A DNA stretch of 13,150 nucleotides from Virgibacillus salarius (lineage in GTDB: Bacteria; Bacillota; Bacilli; Bacillales; Amphibacillaceae): the NCBI RefSeq assembly GCF_039521925.1, contig NZ_BAAACY010000015.1:1-13150 (forward strand). The letters run 5' to 3'. The notes below the pieces were generated by a model that was not told the origin of the DNA, ran no database searches, and was given only the letters and a program-made list of their open reading frames with translations. The position numbers and the translations under genes were made by a program. Below, piece by piece: positions 13,077 to 13,150 of this stretch; the stretch's first letter is position 1, and each line of letters starts with the position of its first letter.

Positions 13077-13136
13077 AAAGGGATACCTTCTGATAAAGTT
13101 AAAGTAACTACACAAAAACTTAGAAAAGAGGTATCC
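13077..13136 (+). promoter_or_regulatory. Inverted repeat sequestering the transposase ribosome site
   Basis: AAAGGGATACCT (13077-13088) can pair with AGGTATCCTTT (13129-13139), with one bulged G. The right arm overlaps the AAGAGG ribosome site before the ATG at 13140. In transcripts entering from outside, the site would be hidden; a transcript starting inside the loop would lack the left arm and be translated. Confidence 0.5.
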
Positions 13137-13139
13137 TTT

Positions 13140-13150
13140 ATGTTTAAACA
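13140..13150 (+). CDS. Start of a transposase gene (partial, cut by window end)
   Basis: ATG-TTT-AAA opens a frame (MFK) 7 nt after AAGAGG, inside the insertion sequence that interrupts the ATPase gene. The position and the MFK start suggest an IS1182-family transposase, but only three codons are visible and this rests mainly on context. Confidence 0.4.

Larger units (their letters stand above)
12991..13150 (+). mobile_element. Left end of an insertion sequence, probably IS1182-like (runs off window)
   Basis: The ATPase reading frame breaks at GGGGCTGGGACAAAACCCAG (12991-13010), a sequence of the kind found at ends of Firmicute insertion sequences. Next come a strong terminator, a leader with an inverted repeat over a ribosome site, and an ATG at 13140-13142 opening a frame that starts MFK. 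IS1182-type transposases in Bacillaceae often begin with MFK, which is the basis of the family guess. Only 11 nt of the gene are visible, so the family is tentative. The exact end and target duplication cannot be placed without the other end. Confidence 0.55.

Noticed and set aside
1..13150. CRISPR array, tRNA or rRNA genes, or prophage genes
   Set aside because: I found no spaced direct repeats, no cloverleaf-like sequence with a CCA end, and no phage structural genes.

Overview
The window looks like chromosomal DNA from a low-GC Firmicute of the family Bacillaceae. The coding is AT-rich, Shine-Dalgarno sequences are strong (AGGAGG/GGGGGA type), there is a textbook CcpA cre box, a SinI-type small protein, and most relatives I recognise are Bacillus-like. 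The genus cannot be fixed from the sequence alone.

Positions 1-900 hold a + strand terminator from an unseen upstream gene and a Cof-type HAD phosphatase on the - strand. Positions 1013-8007 are the main metabolic locus. A DeoR-family repressor (- strand) faces a + strand cluster: zinc-dependent polyol dehydrogenase, RbtT/DalT/CsbX-type polyol MFS permease, DhaK and DhaL kinase subunits, a terminator-like hairpin, then a second promoter driving rpiB and glpX. The best reading is catabolism of a four-carbon polyol (a tetritol such as D-threitol or erythritol): uptake, oxidation to erythrulose, phosphorylation to erythrulose 4-phosphate, isomerisation to erythrose 4-phosphate. GlpX would then act as a fructose- and/or sedoheptulose-bisphosphatase to move carbon into hexose/heptose phosphates. 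The octamer ACGAAAAT occurs at both promoters and beside the repressor promoter, so it is a candidate operator. A cre box just after the main -10 predicts glucose repression. The RpiB homologue has Ser where E. coli RpiB has its ring-opening His, which fits a substrate that cannot form a ring.

Positions 8081-9781 carry an M3-family zinc oligoendopeptidase (- strand), convergent with glpX across a strong hairpin.

Positions 9950-13150 are a decaying signalling and mobile-element region. An OmpR-type response regulator is split by one in-frame stop exactly between receiver and DNA-binding domains. A 46-residue SinI-like anti-repressor gene, not obvious by length, lies convergent to it and overlaps its stop codon. 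Next comes an IS200/IS605-type TnpB remnant, with one internal piece inverted, and a well-preserved right end that resembles a TnpB guide (omega) RNA scaffold. Immediately after it starts a large protein-kinase-like/AAA ATPase signalling protein. Its kinase domain lacks the usual catalytic residues, and its reading frame is cut off by an insertion sequence (probably IS1182-like) whose transposase gene begins at the window edge.
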